From: an uncultured Propionibacteriaceae bacterium
Lineage (GTDB): Bacteria; Actinomycetota; Actinomycetes; Propionibacteriales; Propionibacteriaceae
Direction of reading: 5' to 3'
Assembly: GCA_938012815.1 (NCBI GenBank)
Contig: CALLVV010000061.1
Coordinates: forward strand, 1 to 36,834
Length of the DNA: 36,834 bases
This document shows, in pieces, positions 16,294-24,849 of this stretch (positions within the stretch are counted from its first letter, which is position 1; every line of letters starts with the position of its first letter). The position numbers were made by a program, and so were the translations under genes. The notes beneath the pieces are model-generated. The model saw only the letters and a list, made by a program, of their open reading frames with translations, made no database searches and had not been told where the DNA came from.

Positions 16294-17723
16294 GGGCGAG
16301 GCGGCTCAGCGAGCTGGTGGAGCTGATGCAGCCAGCGGCCGTCGAGGTGGTGGGTGACGACACCGTGGTCGGCCCTGACGTGGTGCTGGACAATCGCAAG
16401 GCCACCCCCGGCAGTCTTTTCGTCGCCATCCCCGGCTCCCGGGTCGATGGCCACTCCTTCGCCCCGCAGGCCGTGGCCGCAGGGGCAGCCGCGGTGCTTG
16501 GAAATTTCGTCACCGAGGCCGATGTGCCCCACATTCTGGTTGAGGACACCGTGCAGGGACTCTCGTGGCTGGCGCGGGGACTGGTCCGGGAGGAACGCGT
16601 CCGGGGAATGGTGAGCCTCGGTGTGACGGGGTCCTCCGGGAAGACCTCCACCAAAGATCTCCTGGCGCAGGTGCTGGAAGCGAGGGGAGCCACCGTTGCG
16701 CCCGCGGGCAGTCAGAACAATGAAATTGGCGTGCCACTGACGGCCTGCAGGATCAATGAGTCCACACGTTTCCTCATCAGCGAGATGGGTTCCCGGGGGG
16801 TCGGGCACATCGAATGGCTCACCTCGCTGGTGGGTCTCGACGTGGCGCTGGTGCTGAATGTCGGGCGCGCCCACGTGGGTGAGTTCGGTGGGATCGAACA
16901 GACCGCCCGCGCAAAGTCGGAAATAATTGCAGGACTGGAACCCGAGGGATGGGCGGTGCTGAACGCCGACGATCCTTCCTGCCGGGCGATGCGGGACGCG
17001 ACCGTGGCCAGGGTGGCGTGGTTCGGAGAGGGCGACCTGCCCGAGGGGGATCTGCTGGTCGCCGCCCGCGACGTCGCCTCTGATGAATTCGCGCGGGCCG
17101 TATTCACCCTGGCGGTCACCCGCGGGAGAGAAACTGTCTCGGCACCGGTCTCGCTCCGTGTGATCGGGAGACACCAGGTTTCCAACGCCCTGGCCGCGGC
17201 CGCCGCAGGTCTGGCGGTCGGAATGACCGTTGTGGAGGTGGCCGGGGCCCTGTCGGTTGCTGAGTCCCGTTCGGACTGGCGGATGGAGCTGGTGCGCTGC
17301 AGCAGGGATCGGATCGTCCTGAACGACGCCTACAACGCCAACCCTGATTCGATGGCCGCCGCCCTGCGCACCGCGGCCAATCTGATCGCCGGGCAGCGCA
17401 GACGTCATCCAGGGGCCCGCGCCGTGGCGGTGCTGGGGGACATGCATGAACTCGGCCCCGAATCGGAAGAACTTCACACCGAGATCGGGGCGCTGGCCGC
17501 CGATCTCGGGATCGACGAAATGCTCTCGGTCGGGGAACATGCCGGGATCATGGCGGAAGCGGCACATGAACGGGGGATCGAGGCCCGGGTGGTCACCCGT
17601 GAAGAGGCCTCGCGGGTGGAACTCGCACCGGGGGATCTTCTCCTGGTCAAGGGTTCGCGCAGCGTGGGCCTGGAACTGGTGGCTGACGCCGTGACGAAAA
17701 GGATCGGAGGCGTCCCCGAGTGA
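16290..17723 (+). CDS. murF: UDP-N-acetylmuramoyl-tripeptide--D-alanyl-D-alanine ligase MurF
   Basis: This 477-residue Mur ligase adds D-Ala-D-Ala to complete the cytoplasmic UDP-MurNAc-pentapeptide. Motifs include LDNRKATPGSLFVAIPG, the ATP loop GSSGKTSTK (K118), the SEMGSRGVGHI segment, NVGRAHVGEFGG and the C-terminal NDAYNANPDSMAAAL. The start ATG overlaps the murE stop by 4 bp and follows AAGGAAG. The stop overlaps mraY by 4 bp, so murE, murF and mraY form a tightly coupled series that runs in pathway order. Confidence 0.96.
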   Translation: MRARRLSELVELMQPAAVEVVGDDTVVGPDVVLDNRKATPGSLFVAIPGSRVDGHSFAPQAVAAGAAAVLGNFVTEADVPHILVEDTVQGLSWLARGLVREERVRGMVSLGVTGSSGKTSTKDLLAQVLEARGATVAPAGSQNNEIGVPLTACRINESTRFLISEMGSRGVGHIEWLTSLVGLDVALVLNVGRAHVGEFGGIEQTARAKSEIIAGLEPEGWAVLNADDPSCRAMRDATVARVAWFGEGDLPEGDLLVAARDVASDEFARAVFTLAVTRGRETVSAPVSLRVIGRHQVSNALAAAAAGLAVGMTVVEVAGALSVAESRSDWRMELVRCSRDRIVLNDAYNANPDSMAAALRTAANLIAGQRRRHPGARAVAVLGDMHELGPESEELHTEIGALAADLGIDEMLSVGEHAGIMAEAAHERGIEARVVTREEASRVELAPGDLLLVKGSRSVGLELVADAVTKRIGGVPE

Positions 17724-18790
17724 GAACGATCCTGGCGGCGGGTGGCCTGTCCCTTCTGCTGACGCTGCTGGCCACCCCACAGTTCATCAAGTTCCTGACC
17801 CGGCGCCAGTACGGTCAGTTCATCCGCGACGACGGCCCCAAGGAACACCTGACCAAGCGTGGCACCCCGACCATGGGCGGTGTCGTCATCGTTGCCTCTG
17901 TGGTGTTGTCCTATTTTCTTGCTCACCTGATCCTGTGGGAACCGGTGACGATTTCTGGGGTACTGTTGATCGGGGTCATGACCGCTCTGGGTTTCCTCGG
18001 TTTCTTGGACGACTGGGCGAAGATATCGAAGGAACGCTCCTTGGGACTCACCCCGAGGGGAAAGCTGATCGGGCAGTTCGCGATAGGCGGCGTGTTCGCT
18101 GTGCTGGCGCTCAACTTTCCCGATGAGCGTGGTCTTCGTCCCGCATCTGAATTCGTTTCCTTCCTGCGGGACCTGCCTTGGTTGCACCTCCCGTTCTTCC
18201 TGGCCGTGATCTGGATCGTCTTCCTGCTGATGGCCTGGCCCAACGCGACCAACCTGACCGACGGCCTCGACGGCTTGTTGGCGGGCAGCGCGACGCTGGT
18301 GTTCGCGACTTTCTCGCTGGTCAACATCTGGCAGTTCAACCAGTGGTGCGGCAGGGTCTCCAGCGTCGGTCCCCTCTGCTACGAGGTGCGTGACCCGTAC
18401 GATCTGGCGGTGGTCTCGACGGCGCTCGCTGGCTCCTGTTTCGGTTTCCTGTGGTGGAACGCCAAACCCGCCCGGATCTTCATGGGTGACACCGGCTCCA
18501 TGGCCATCGGCGCGGCCTTGGCAGGATTGTCGATCATGACCCGCACGGAGCTGCTGCTGGTGATCATGGGTTTCCTGTTCGTCATGGAGGCCGGTTCCGT
18601 GGCGCTCCAGGTGGGGTATTTCAAGGCGACGAAGGGCAAACGTATCTTCAAGATGTCGCCCATCCACCACCATTTCGAACTTCTCGGGTGGCAGGAGGTC
18701 ACCGTGGTGATCCGGTTCTGGATCATCTGCGGCCTGTGCGTCGCCATTGGTGTCGGCATCTTCTACGCGGAATGGGTGGTTGGTCAGTGA
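17720..18790 (+). CDS. mraY: Phospho-N-acetylmuramoyl-pentapeptide transferase MraY
   Basis: This 356-residue polytopic membrane enzyme moves phospho-MurNAc-pentapeptide onto undecaprenyl phosphate to make lipid I. Around ten hydrophobic segments are visible. Family motifs are DDGPKEHLTKRGTPTMGG, FLDDWAKI (the paired aspartates), NATNLTDGLDGLLAG, GDTGSMAIGA and the histidine motif PIHHHFELLGW near the C-terminus. It starts at GTG 17720, overlapping the murF stop by 4 bp, with GGAGG at 17710-17714. Its stop overlaps the first candidate murD start. Confidence 0.97.
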   Translation: MRTILAAGGLSLLLTLLATPQFIKFLTRRQYGQFIRDDGPKEHLTKRGTPTMGGVVIVASVVLSYFLAHLILWEPVTISGVLLIGVMTALGFLGFLDDWAKISKERSLGLTPRGKLIGQFAIGGVFAVLALNFPDERGLRPASEFVSFLRDLPWLHLPFFLAVIWIVFLLMAWPNATNLTDGLDGLLAGSATLVFATFSLVNIWQFNQWCGRVSSVGPLCYEVRDPYDLAVVSTALAGSCFGFLWWNAKPARIFMGDTGSMAIGAALAGLSIMTRTELLLVIMGFLFVMEAGSVALQVGYFKATKGKRIFKMSPIHHHFELLGWQEVTVVIRFWIICGLCVAIGVGIFYAEWVVGQ

Positions 18791-20241
18791 GGGAGTTCCT
18801 GTTGACGGCGAATCGGCTGAGCGACTGGAGCCGGGTGCACGCCGTCGTTGCGGGTCTCGGTGTTTCGGGTTACTCGGCGGCCGACGGGCTGCTCTCGCTC
18901 GGGGCCAGGGTCACGGTCCTGGACGAGTCGGACGCCCACGCCGACAAGGCCGCCATCCTGGAGACCCTCGACGCCACGGTGCGGCTCGGAAAGGGAGCAA
19001 CCGCCGAATTGCCCGGGGACACGGACCTGGTGGTCACATCCCCGGGGTGGCGTCCCGACACCCCGCTGCTCACCCGGGCGCTGGAGTGCGGTATCCAGGT
19101 GTGGGGGGACATCGAACTTGCCTGGCGGATGCAGCAGCCCGACCGCGCCATCCCGTGGCTCGGGGTCACCGGCACCAACGGGAAGACCACCACCACCCAG
19201 ATGGCCGAGGCCATGCTCCAGGCCGCCGGGATGCGTGTGGCGGCGGTCGGTAACATCGGCCGCCCCATCGTGGAGGCCATCCTCGACGACGAACCCTACG
19301 ACGCGCTGGTGGTCGAGTTGTCCAGCTTCCAGCTGCACTGGGTGCACACCGTCGCCCTCCACTCCGCTGCGGTGCTGAACCTGCACGAGGACCACCTCGA
19401 GTTCTACGACGGACCCGGGGGGTACGAACGCTACGTGGCCGACAAGGCAAGGATCTTCGAACGGGTCACGAACGCCTGCGTCTACAACGTGGCCGAACCG
19501 GAGACCGAACGTCTCGTGGAGGAGGCCGAGGTCACGGAAGGGGCCCGCGCCATCGGTTTCACCACCGGCATCCCCGCGATCTCCATGGTCGGTGTGGTGG
19601 ACGACCTGATCGTCGACCGCGCCTTTGTCACCCAGCGGCACAGTTCTGCGCTGGAACTCGCGAAGGTCGCGGACGTGCGGCCCTACGCCCCGCACAATGT
19701 CGCCAACGCCTGCGCGGCGGCGGCGCTGGTGCGCAGCCTCGGGGTGCCGGCGAGATCCGTGGCCCAGGGGCTCCGTGACCTGCGGCTCGCGGGGCACCGC
19801 ATCGCGGAGGTGGCCGAAATCAACGGTGTGCGCTGGATCGATGACTCGAAGGCAACGAACCCGCACGCGGCGGACTCGGCCATGCGGGCCTTCCCGTCGT
19901 TCGTGTGGGTGGCGGGCGGCCAGACCAAGGGAACCAGCTTCGACGAGCTGATCACCACTCATCGCGACCGCATCCGGGCGGCGATCCTCATCGGCGTCGA
20001 CCGGCAGGTCATAGCGGACGCATTGTCCCGACACGCGCCCGATGTGCCCGTGATCATCCTGGACAGCAGCGACCATGGTGTGATGGACGAGGTGGTCTCC
20101 CACGCGGCGCGTCTTGCCCGTGAGGGTGACGCGGTGCTCCTGAGCCCCGGAAGCGCCTCGCTCGACATGTTCACGGGCTACGATGATCGCGGCGAGTGCT
20201 TCGCCGGCGCGGTCCGGAGCCTTCAGGCACCGAGCAGTTAG
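18787..20241 (+). CDS. murD: UDP-N-acetylmuramoylalanine--D-glutamate ligase MurD
   Basis: This protein of up to 484 residues adds D-glutamate to UDP-MurNAc-L-Ala. It has the N-terminal nucleotide-binding segment VVAGLGVSGYSAADGLLSLG, the ATP loop GVTGTNGKTTTTQM, the ELSSFQL motif, LNLHEDHLEFY and the C-terminal DDSKATNPHAADSAMRAF. Two starts are plausible. GTG 18787 overlaps the mraY stop by 4 bp but has no clear ribosome site. TTG 18802, five codons later, is preceded by GAGGGAG at 18789-18795. I keep the longer form because 4-bp overlap is the rule in this cluster. It ends 9 bp before ftsW. Confidence 0.95.
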   Translation: MREFLLTANRLSDWSRVHAVVAGLGVSGYSAADGLLSLGARVTVLDESDAHADKAAILETLDATVRLGKGATAELPGDTDLVVTSPGWRPDTPLLTRALECGIQVWGDIELAWRMQQPDRAIPWLGVTGTNGKTTTTQMAEAMLQAAGMRVAAVGNIGRPIVEAILDDEPYDALVVELSSFQLHWVHTVALHSAAVLNLHEDHLEFYDGPGGYERYVADKARIFERVTNACVYNVAEPETERLVEEAEVTEGARAIGFTTGIPAISMVGVVDDLIVDRAFVTQRHSSALELAKVADVRPYAPHNVANACAAAALVRSLGVPARSVAQGLRDLRLAGHRIAEVAEINGVRWIDDSKATNPHAADSAMRAFPSFVWVAGGQTKGTSFDELITTHRDRIRAAILIGVDRQVIADALSRHAPDVPVIILDSSDHGVMDEVVSHAARLAREGDAVLLSPGSASLDMFTGYDDRGECFAGAVRSLQAPSS

Positions 20242-20250
20242 GCACACTAA

Positions 20251-21480
20251 ATGGCCAAAGCGCCCTCCGCCGGACGTTCGTCCGGCAACGTGGTGCGGGC
20301 GCTGACCCGGTCCCCGATGGCGGATCACCATCTCATCATCTTCGCGACGGTCATTCTCACGGCCATCGGCGAGATGATGGTGCTGTCGTCGTCGTCGGTG
20401 ATCGCGCTCGTCCAGGGAGAGTCCCCTTACTACTACATGACCCGTCAGATCATCTTCTTGGTCGTCGGACTGCTTCTGATGATCCCCACCAGCCGTATGA
20501 AACCCGAGACACTCCGAAAACTGGCGGCCCTCGCATGGGCGGCCTCCATGATCGGGTTGGTCCTGGTCCAGACCCCCTTGGGTTACGAGACCAACGGTAA
20601 CCGCAACTGGATCCGGATCGGAGGGTTGCTGACCATTCAGCCTTCTGAGTTCGCAAAACTGGCCCTGGTGCTGTGGGCGGCCGCTCTGTTCCACAACAAA
20701 CGCCGTCGCTTGAAGGAACCAGCACAGCTGCTGCTTCCCTTCATCCCGGGGGCGTTGGCGATGTTGGCGCTGGTCCTGGCCGGGCGGGATCTCGGTACCG
20801 GCTTGATCTTCGGAGCCATGATTTTCTCCCTGTTGTTCTTCGTCGGGACCTCGCTGCGGATCCTGGTGCCGTCGCTGCTGGCGGCTATTGGTGTCGTGCT
20901 GGTGTTGGTGATGGGGTCGGAGAACCGGATGGCGCGCTTCATGGCCTTCTTTGATCCGCAGGCCAACCCCGACCTCGCTTCCCAGCCCCTCTCGGCGCTG
21001 TACGCACTGGCCAGCGGCGGCTGGTGGGGGCTCGGGCTCGGCGCGGGTAAACAGAAATGGGGTGGTTTGAAGGATGGCGCCCACACGGACTTCGTGTTTG
21101 CTGTGCTGGGGGAGGAGCTCGGGTTGTTCGGGGTGCTGCTCGTGATCGGGTTGTTCGCCCTCCTGATGCGCAGCGGATTCCAGGTGGCCCTCAAATCCGA
21201 CAAGCTGTTCAACCGTATCGCCGCTTCCGGGGTGACCGCGTGGTTCCTGCTCCAGACGATCGTCAACATAATGGTGGTCATGAACCTGCTTCCCGTGCTT
21301 GGTGTCCCCCTGCCATTCATCTCCTCAGGGGGTTCCGCTCTGATGGCCAATCTGCTCGCCGTGGCCGTGTTGCTGGCTTGTGCCCGTGACACGCCTGATG
21401 CCCGTGCCTACCTTGAGAACCGGCGCCGGGGGGCGGGGCCGCGCATGACCAGCGTGCTCGCGGCGGGAGGGAACTCGTGA
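20251..21480 (+). CDS. ftsW: SEDS-family septal peptidoglycan polymerase FtsW
   Basis: This 409-residue membrane protein has about ten hydrophobic segments and the SEDS signatures GNRNWIRIGGLLTIQPSEFAKLAL, AGRDLGTGLIF and VPLPFISSGGSALMANL. FtsW polymerises lipid II glycan strands at the septum together with FtsI. It starts at ATG 20251, 9 bp after murD, and I see no good ribosome-binding site in front, unlike most of its neighbours. The C-terminal tail is short, basic and Gly/Arg-rich. Its stop overlaps murG by 4 bp. Order in the cluster distinguishes it from RodA. Confidence 0.95.
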   Translation: MAKAPSAGRSSGNVVRALTRSPMADHHLIIFATVILTAIGEMMVLSSSSVIALVQGESPYYYMTRQIIFLVVGLLLMIPTSRMKPETLRKLAALAWAASMIGLVLVQTPLGYETNGNRNWIRIGGLLTIQPSEFAKLALVLWAAALFHNKRRRLKEPAQLLLPFIPGALAMLALVLAGRDLGTGLIFGAMIFSLLFFVGTSLRILVPSLLAAIGVVLVLVMGSENRMARFMAFFDPQANPDLASQPLSALYALASGGWWGLGLGAGKQKWGGLKDGAHTDFVFAVLGEELGLFGVLLVIGLFALLMRSGFQVALKSDKLFNRIAASGVTAWFLLQTIVNIMVVMNLLPVLGVPLPFISSGGSALMANLLAVAVLLACARDTPDARAYLENRRRGAGPRMTSVLAAGGNS

Positions 21481-22574
21481 CCCGTATCGTGCTGGCTGGT
21501 GGCGGCACCGCCGGCCACACCTCCCCGTTGATCGCGACGGCCCAGGCCCTGGCCGAATTGGATCCGGCGGTGGAGATCACCTGTATTGGGACGAACAAGG
21601 GGCTCGAGACCAGGGTGATACCGCAGGCCGGGCTCAAACTGGAGCTGATCCGGCCCGTACCCATGCCGCGGAAACCGAACCTCGACCTCGTCAAGCTGCC
21701 CTGGAACCTGAGGCAGTCCGTGCGCCAGGCGCGGGCCATCCTGAGCCGGGCGAAGGCCCAGGCCCTGATCGGTTTCGGTGGTTACGTCGCCATTCCCGCC
21801 TACCTGGCGGCCCGGGCCATGAAGGTCCCCGTTCTCGTGCACGAGGCGAACCTCGTGGTCGGTATCGCGAACAAGGTGGCCGCCAAGTTCGCGGCCTTCA
21901 CCGGCTACACCTTCCCCGACACCCGGATTCGGGGGGGAAACCGGATCGGGATGCCGATGAATCGCAGTATCACCCGGCCCGGCATCACCCGCCCCGAGGC
22001 CAGGAAGCGTTTCGGCCTGGACCCCGAACGGCCGACGCTGCTCGTCAGCGGGGGCTCCCAGGGGGCGCGGGCCATCAACCAGGCGCTCTCCGCCGCGATT
22101 CCGGCCATCCTGGACGCGGGAATCCAGGTGCTGCACGTGCTGGGTGCCAAGAACTTCACGGACGCGGACGTCGTGATCGAGTCCGGGAGCGGGGCCCGCT
22201 ACGTCCCGGTGGCCTACGTCGACGCCATGGTTGAGGCATACGTGGCCGCTGATCTGATGATCGGGCGGGCCGGGGCGGGCACCGTCATGGAGACGGCGGT
22301 TCTGGGGTTGCCCGTGATCTTCATTCCCCTGCCGTGGGGCAATGGCGAGCAGGCCCGGAACGCCGCGGGACTGGTGGCGGACGGAGCGGGCATCCTGCTT
22401 CCGGAGGCGGAACTCAACGCCGATAAACTATCGGACCTGGTGATCCCCACCATCACGGATGCGGAGAAACTGGCTCGCATGGCCGAGCTGGCTCGTCCCC
22501 ACTCGCCCGCGGATGCCGCTGATGTCCTGGCACGGGCCGCCGTGAACGTCGTTCGAGGAGAAGAGAAATCGTGA
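21477..22574 (+). CDS. murG: UDP-GlcNAc:lipid I N-acetylglucosaminyltransferase MurG
   Basis: This 365-residue GT-B glycosyltransferase works at the inner membrane face and converts lipid I to lipid II. The N-terminus has the GGGTAGH loop (residues 8-14), followed by IGFGGYVAIPAYLAA, HEANLVVGIANK and the second-domain SGGSQGARAIN. The UDP-GlcNAc site shows RAGAGTVMETAVLGLPVIF and PWGNGEQARNA. It starts at GTG 21477, overlapping ftsW by 4 bp, with a GGGAGGG ribosome site. The stop overlaps murC by 4 bp. Confidence 0.96.
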   Translation: MTRIVLAGGGTAGHTSPLIATAQALAELDPAVEITCIGTNKGLETRVIPQAGLKLELIRPVPMPRKPNLDLVKLPWNLRQSVRQARAILSRAKAQALIGFGGYVAIPAYLAARAMKVPVLVHEANLVVGIANKVAAKFAAFTGYTFPDTRIRGGNRIGMPMNRSITRPGITRPEARKRFGLDPERPTLLVSGGSQGARAINQALSAAIPAILDAGIQVLHVLGAKNFTDADVVIESGSGARYVPVAYVDAMVEAYVAADLMIGRAGAGTVMETAVLGLPVIFIPLPWGNGEQARNAAGLVADGAGILLPEAELNADKLSDLVIPTITDAEKLARMAELARPHSPADAADVLARAAVNVVRGEEKS

Positions 22575-24022
22575 GCTTGCTCACCCCCATCGAGGTCCAG
22601 CCCGCTGCCGAGATCGGCCCCGTTCATTTCATAGCCGTCGGTGGTTCCGGGATGAACGGCATCGCCCGGCTCTACGCGAAGCTTGGCATCCCCACCAGCG
22701 GTTCCGACCGATCGGACTCTGCCACGCTGGACTCCCTGCGGGAGGCGGGAATCACCTGCTATGTCGGCCACGACGCATCCCAGCTCGGTGATGCCAAAAC
22801 CGTGGTGATCTCCTCGGCGATCCGCGAGGACAACCCGGAGCTCGCCGAGGCACGCCGCCGCGGCCTGCGGGTTTGGCATCGTTCGGCGGCGTTGGCCGCC
22901 CTCATGCTGGGTAGGCGTGGGGTCTCGATCGCTGGTACCCACGGCAAGACCACCACCACGGCCATGACCGCCGTCATGTTGCAACAGGCCGGGGCTGATC
23001 CCAGCTACGTCATAGGCGGAAAACTTGCGGCCACCGGGGTCAGTTCAGACATCGGTACGGGGGATGCCTTCGTCATCGAGGCGGACGAATCGGATGGCTC
23101 CTTCCTCCAGTACCCGACCCGGATCGCGATCATCACCAGCGTCGAACCCGACCACCTGGTCAACTGGGGCACCCCGGAGGCCTACAGCGAGGGCTACCAC
23201 ACCTTCGCGACCCTCCCCACCGTCGAGTGGGCGATCGTGAACGTGGATGATCCCGGTGCCCGCGTGCTGGCCGACAGGCTTCGCGCCGAGGATCGGCGGG
23301 TGATCCGCTACGGATTCGCAGAGGACGCCGACGTGCGGGTCTCAGACGCCAGCCCGGTCAGGGAGGGTATCACCGGAATTCTCCGATACGAGGACGAGAC
23401 GGGTGTGCTCCGGCTCAAGGTGCCGGGCAACCACAACCTGTCCAACGCTTCGGCCGCCTACGCGGCGGGACGCGTCCTCGGTCTTGGGCATGAGGAGGCG
23501 CTGGCGGCGCTCGGACGGTTCACGGGAACGCTGCGCCGGTTCCAACTCATCACCGACACCGCCGGGATCCGGGTTTACGACGACTATGCCCACCACCCGA
23601 CGGAGATCCGGGCGGCCCTGAGCGCTGCGCGGCACGCAACCGAGGTGGGAAACGAGGACACGGGACTGGACGGGCGTCTGATCGCCTGTTTCCAGCCGCA
23701 CCTGTACTCCCGGACCGCGGATTTCCACGAGGAACTCGGCGAGGTGCTGACCCTCGCCGACATCGCGGTCATCAACGACGTCTGCGGTGACCGTGAGGAC
23801 CCGATTCCCGGGGTCACGGGGCAGCTCGTGGTGGATGCTGCCCGGCGGCACGGGGTTCGCGAGGTGGTCTACGTGGTGGACAAGTACGACCTCCCGGCGG
23901 CCCTGAATGAGATCTCCCGCCCCGGGGATCTCATCATTACCCTCGGCTGTGGCGACGTCACGATCGTGGGCCCGCTGCTGGCACCGCTGCTGGCCCGGCG
24001 CCCGGAGGCGCAGAACAGTTGA
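22571..24022 (+). CDS. murC: UDP-N-acetylmuramate--L-alanine ligase MurC
   Basis: This 483-residue Mur ligase adds L-alanine to UDP-MurNAc, the first stem-peptide step. Motifs include VHFIAVGGSGMNGIARL at the N-terminus, AGTHGKTTTTAM (K126), VIEADESDGSFL, the HNLSNASAAYAAG segment and the C-terminal DDYAHHPTEIRAALSAAR. The start is GTG 22571 after a GAGGAGAAGAG ribosome site, overlapping murG by 4 bp. Its stop overlaps the TTG start of ftsQ by 4 bp (TTGA). Confidence 0.96.
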   Translation: MSLLTPIEVQPAAEIGPVHFIAVGGSGMNGIARLYAKLGIPTSGSDRSDSATLDSLREAGITCYVGHDASQLGDAKTVVISSAIREDNPELAEARRRGLRVWHRSAALAALMLGRRGVSIAGTHGKTTTTAMTAVMLQQAGADPSYVIGGKLAATGVSSDIGTGDAFVIEADESDGSFLQYPTRIAIITSVEPDHLVNWGTPEAYSEGYHTFATLPTVEWAIVNVDDPGARVLADRLRAEDRRVIRYGFAEDADVRVSDASPVREGITGILRYEDETGVLRLKVPGNHNLSNASAAYAAGRVLGLGHEEALAALGRFTGTLRRFQLITDTAGIRVYDDYAHHPTEIRAALSAARHATEVGNEDTGLDGRLIACFQPHLYSRTADFHEELGEVLTLADIAVINDVCGDREDPIPGVTGQLVVDAARRHGVREVVYVVDKYDLPAALNEISRPGDLIITLGCGDVTIVGPLLAPLLARRPEAQNS

Positions 24023-24738
24023 CGACCACACCGGGCGAGTTCAAGAAGGCGTTGCAGGCCAAGCGCCGCAGGCAGCGCCGGATCCGCTGGATCGTCCTGG
24101 GTTCTGGGCTTCTCGTGCTGCTACTGGCCGGGATCGCCACATGGCTGGTCTGGTTCTCCTCGGTGTTCGCTGCCACCGAGGTCAAGGTCAATGGTTTGTC
24201 GCTGCTCACCGAGCAGCAGGTCACCGACGCCGCCGCCGTCGAGCTCGGCGGCCCGCTCGCCGCTCAGGACGTGGACGCGATCCGCGGTCGGGTGGCGGCG
24301 CTGGCGCCGGTGGCCGAGGTGCGCGTGGAGAGGCACTTCCCGCACACCATCGAGATCACGGTCACCGAACGCACCCTCGCCTACGTGTGGATGGACGAGG
24401 ATGTGGCCCGTTGGGTCGATTCGAACGGTATCGTGTTCCACGAGGGGGGAGAAACGACGCAGGAGATCGTCAGGGCGAACATAGCGGCCCCCGATCAGCG
24501 TCTCTTGAAGGACGTGGCCACGGTGGTTTCCGCTGTGGCCCCGGTGCTGGGGGATCGGATCACACTGCTCCAGGCGTCGGCCGTGGATCGAATTGAGATC
24601 CAGTTGTCCGACGGGGACACCGTCGTGTGGGGTAGTGCGGAGCAATCCCATGTGAAGGCCCAGGTGCTCTCGGTGTTGCTGAGTCAGGACGCCAGCGTCT
24701 ACGACGTCTCAGCTCCGCACGCCCCGACGACACGCTGA
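24019..24738 (+). CDS. ftsQ: Cell division protein FtsQ
   Basis: This 239-residue bitopic membrane protein has a basic cytoplasmic tail (KRRRQRRIRW), one membrane segment (about residues 26-50), a POTRA domain (TEVKVNGLSLLTEQQV onward to about residue 125) and a C-terminal FtsQ domain with WVDSNGIVF. FtsQ scaffolds FtsL and FtsB and regulates FtsWI. The TTG start overlaps the murC stop by 4 bp with a GGAGG-type site upstream. It is the last gene of the uninterrupted overlap series; a 111-bp regulatory gap separates it from ftsZ. Confidence 0.93.
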   Translation: MTTTPGEFKKALQAKRRRQRRIRWIVLGSGLLVLLLAGIATWLVWFSSVFAATEVKVNGLSLLTEQQVTDAAAVELGGPLAAQDVDAIRGRVAALAPVAEVRVERHFPHTIEITVTERTLAYVWMDEDVARWVDSNGIVFHEGGETTQEIVRANIAAPDQRLLKDVATVVSAVAPVLGDRITLLQASAVDRIEIQLSDGDTVVWGSAEQSHVKAQVLSVLLSQDASVYDVSAPHAPTTR

Positions 24739-24742
24739 CAGC

Positions 24743-24779
24743 CCAGAAACCCTCAACCTATGGTTGAGGTGATTTCTGG
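24743..24779 (+). promoter_or_regulatory. Long palindrome between ftsQ and ftsZ
   Basis: CCTCAACC (24751-24758) and GGTTGAGG (24762-24769) form a perfect inverted repeat around TAT. An outer pair CCAGAAA (24743-24749) and TTTCTGG (24773-24779) extends it, giving 15 paired bases. No T-run follows, so a simple terminator is unlikely. It ends 17 bp before the candidate ftsZ -35, a suitable place for an operator or for an mRNA processing hairpin. The protein or process involved is not identified. Confidence 0.65.
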
Positions 24780-24796
24780 AAGTTGCGGCATGGTCG

Positions 24797-24826
24797 TTGG
24801 ATAGTGCGCCCGTCTGCCCCTAGCCT
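24797..24826 (+). promoter_or_regulatory. Candidate ftsZ promoter
   Basis: TTGGAT (24797-24802) and TAGCCT (24821-24826) are 18 bp apart and fit a primary-sigma promoter of the actinobacterial TANNNT type. Transcription would begin near 24833, leaving a leader of about 17 nt before ATG 24850. ftsZ commonly has its own promoters in actinobacteria. The same -35 hexamer appears at divIVA. Confidence 0.5.
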
Positions 24827-24849
24827 TCTTTTCGACTACGAGGACAGGA

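Noticed and set aside
18784..21084. Very long minus-strand open frame across murD and ftsW
   Set aside because: It spans two well-conserved genes, has a low-complexity His/Gln/Arg-rich translation and no ribosome site. I see no sign of a real overlapping gene.
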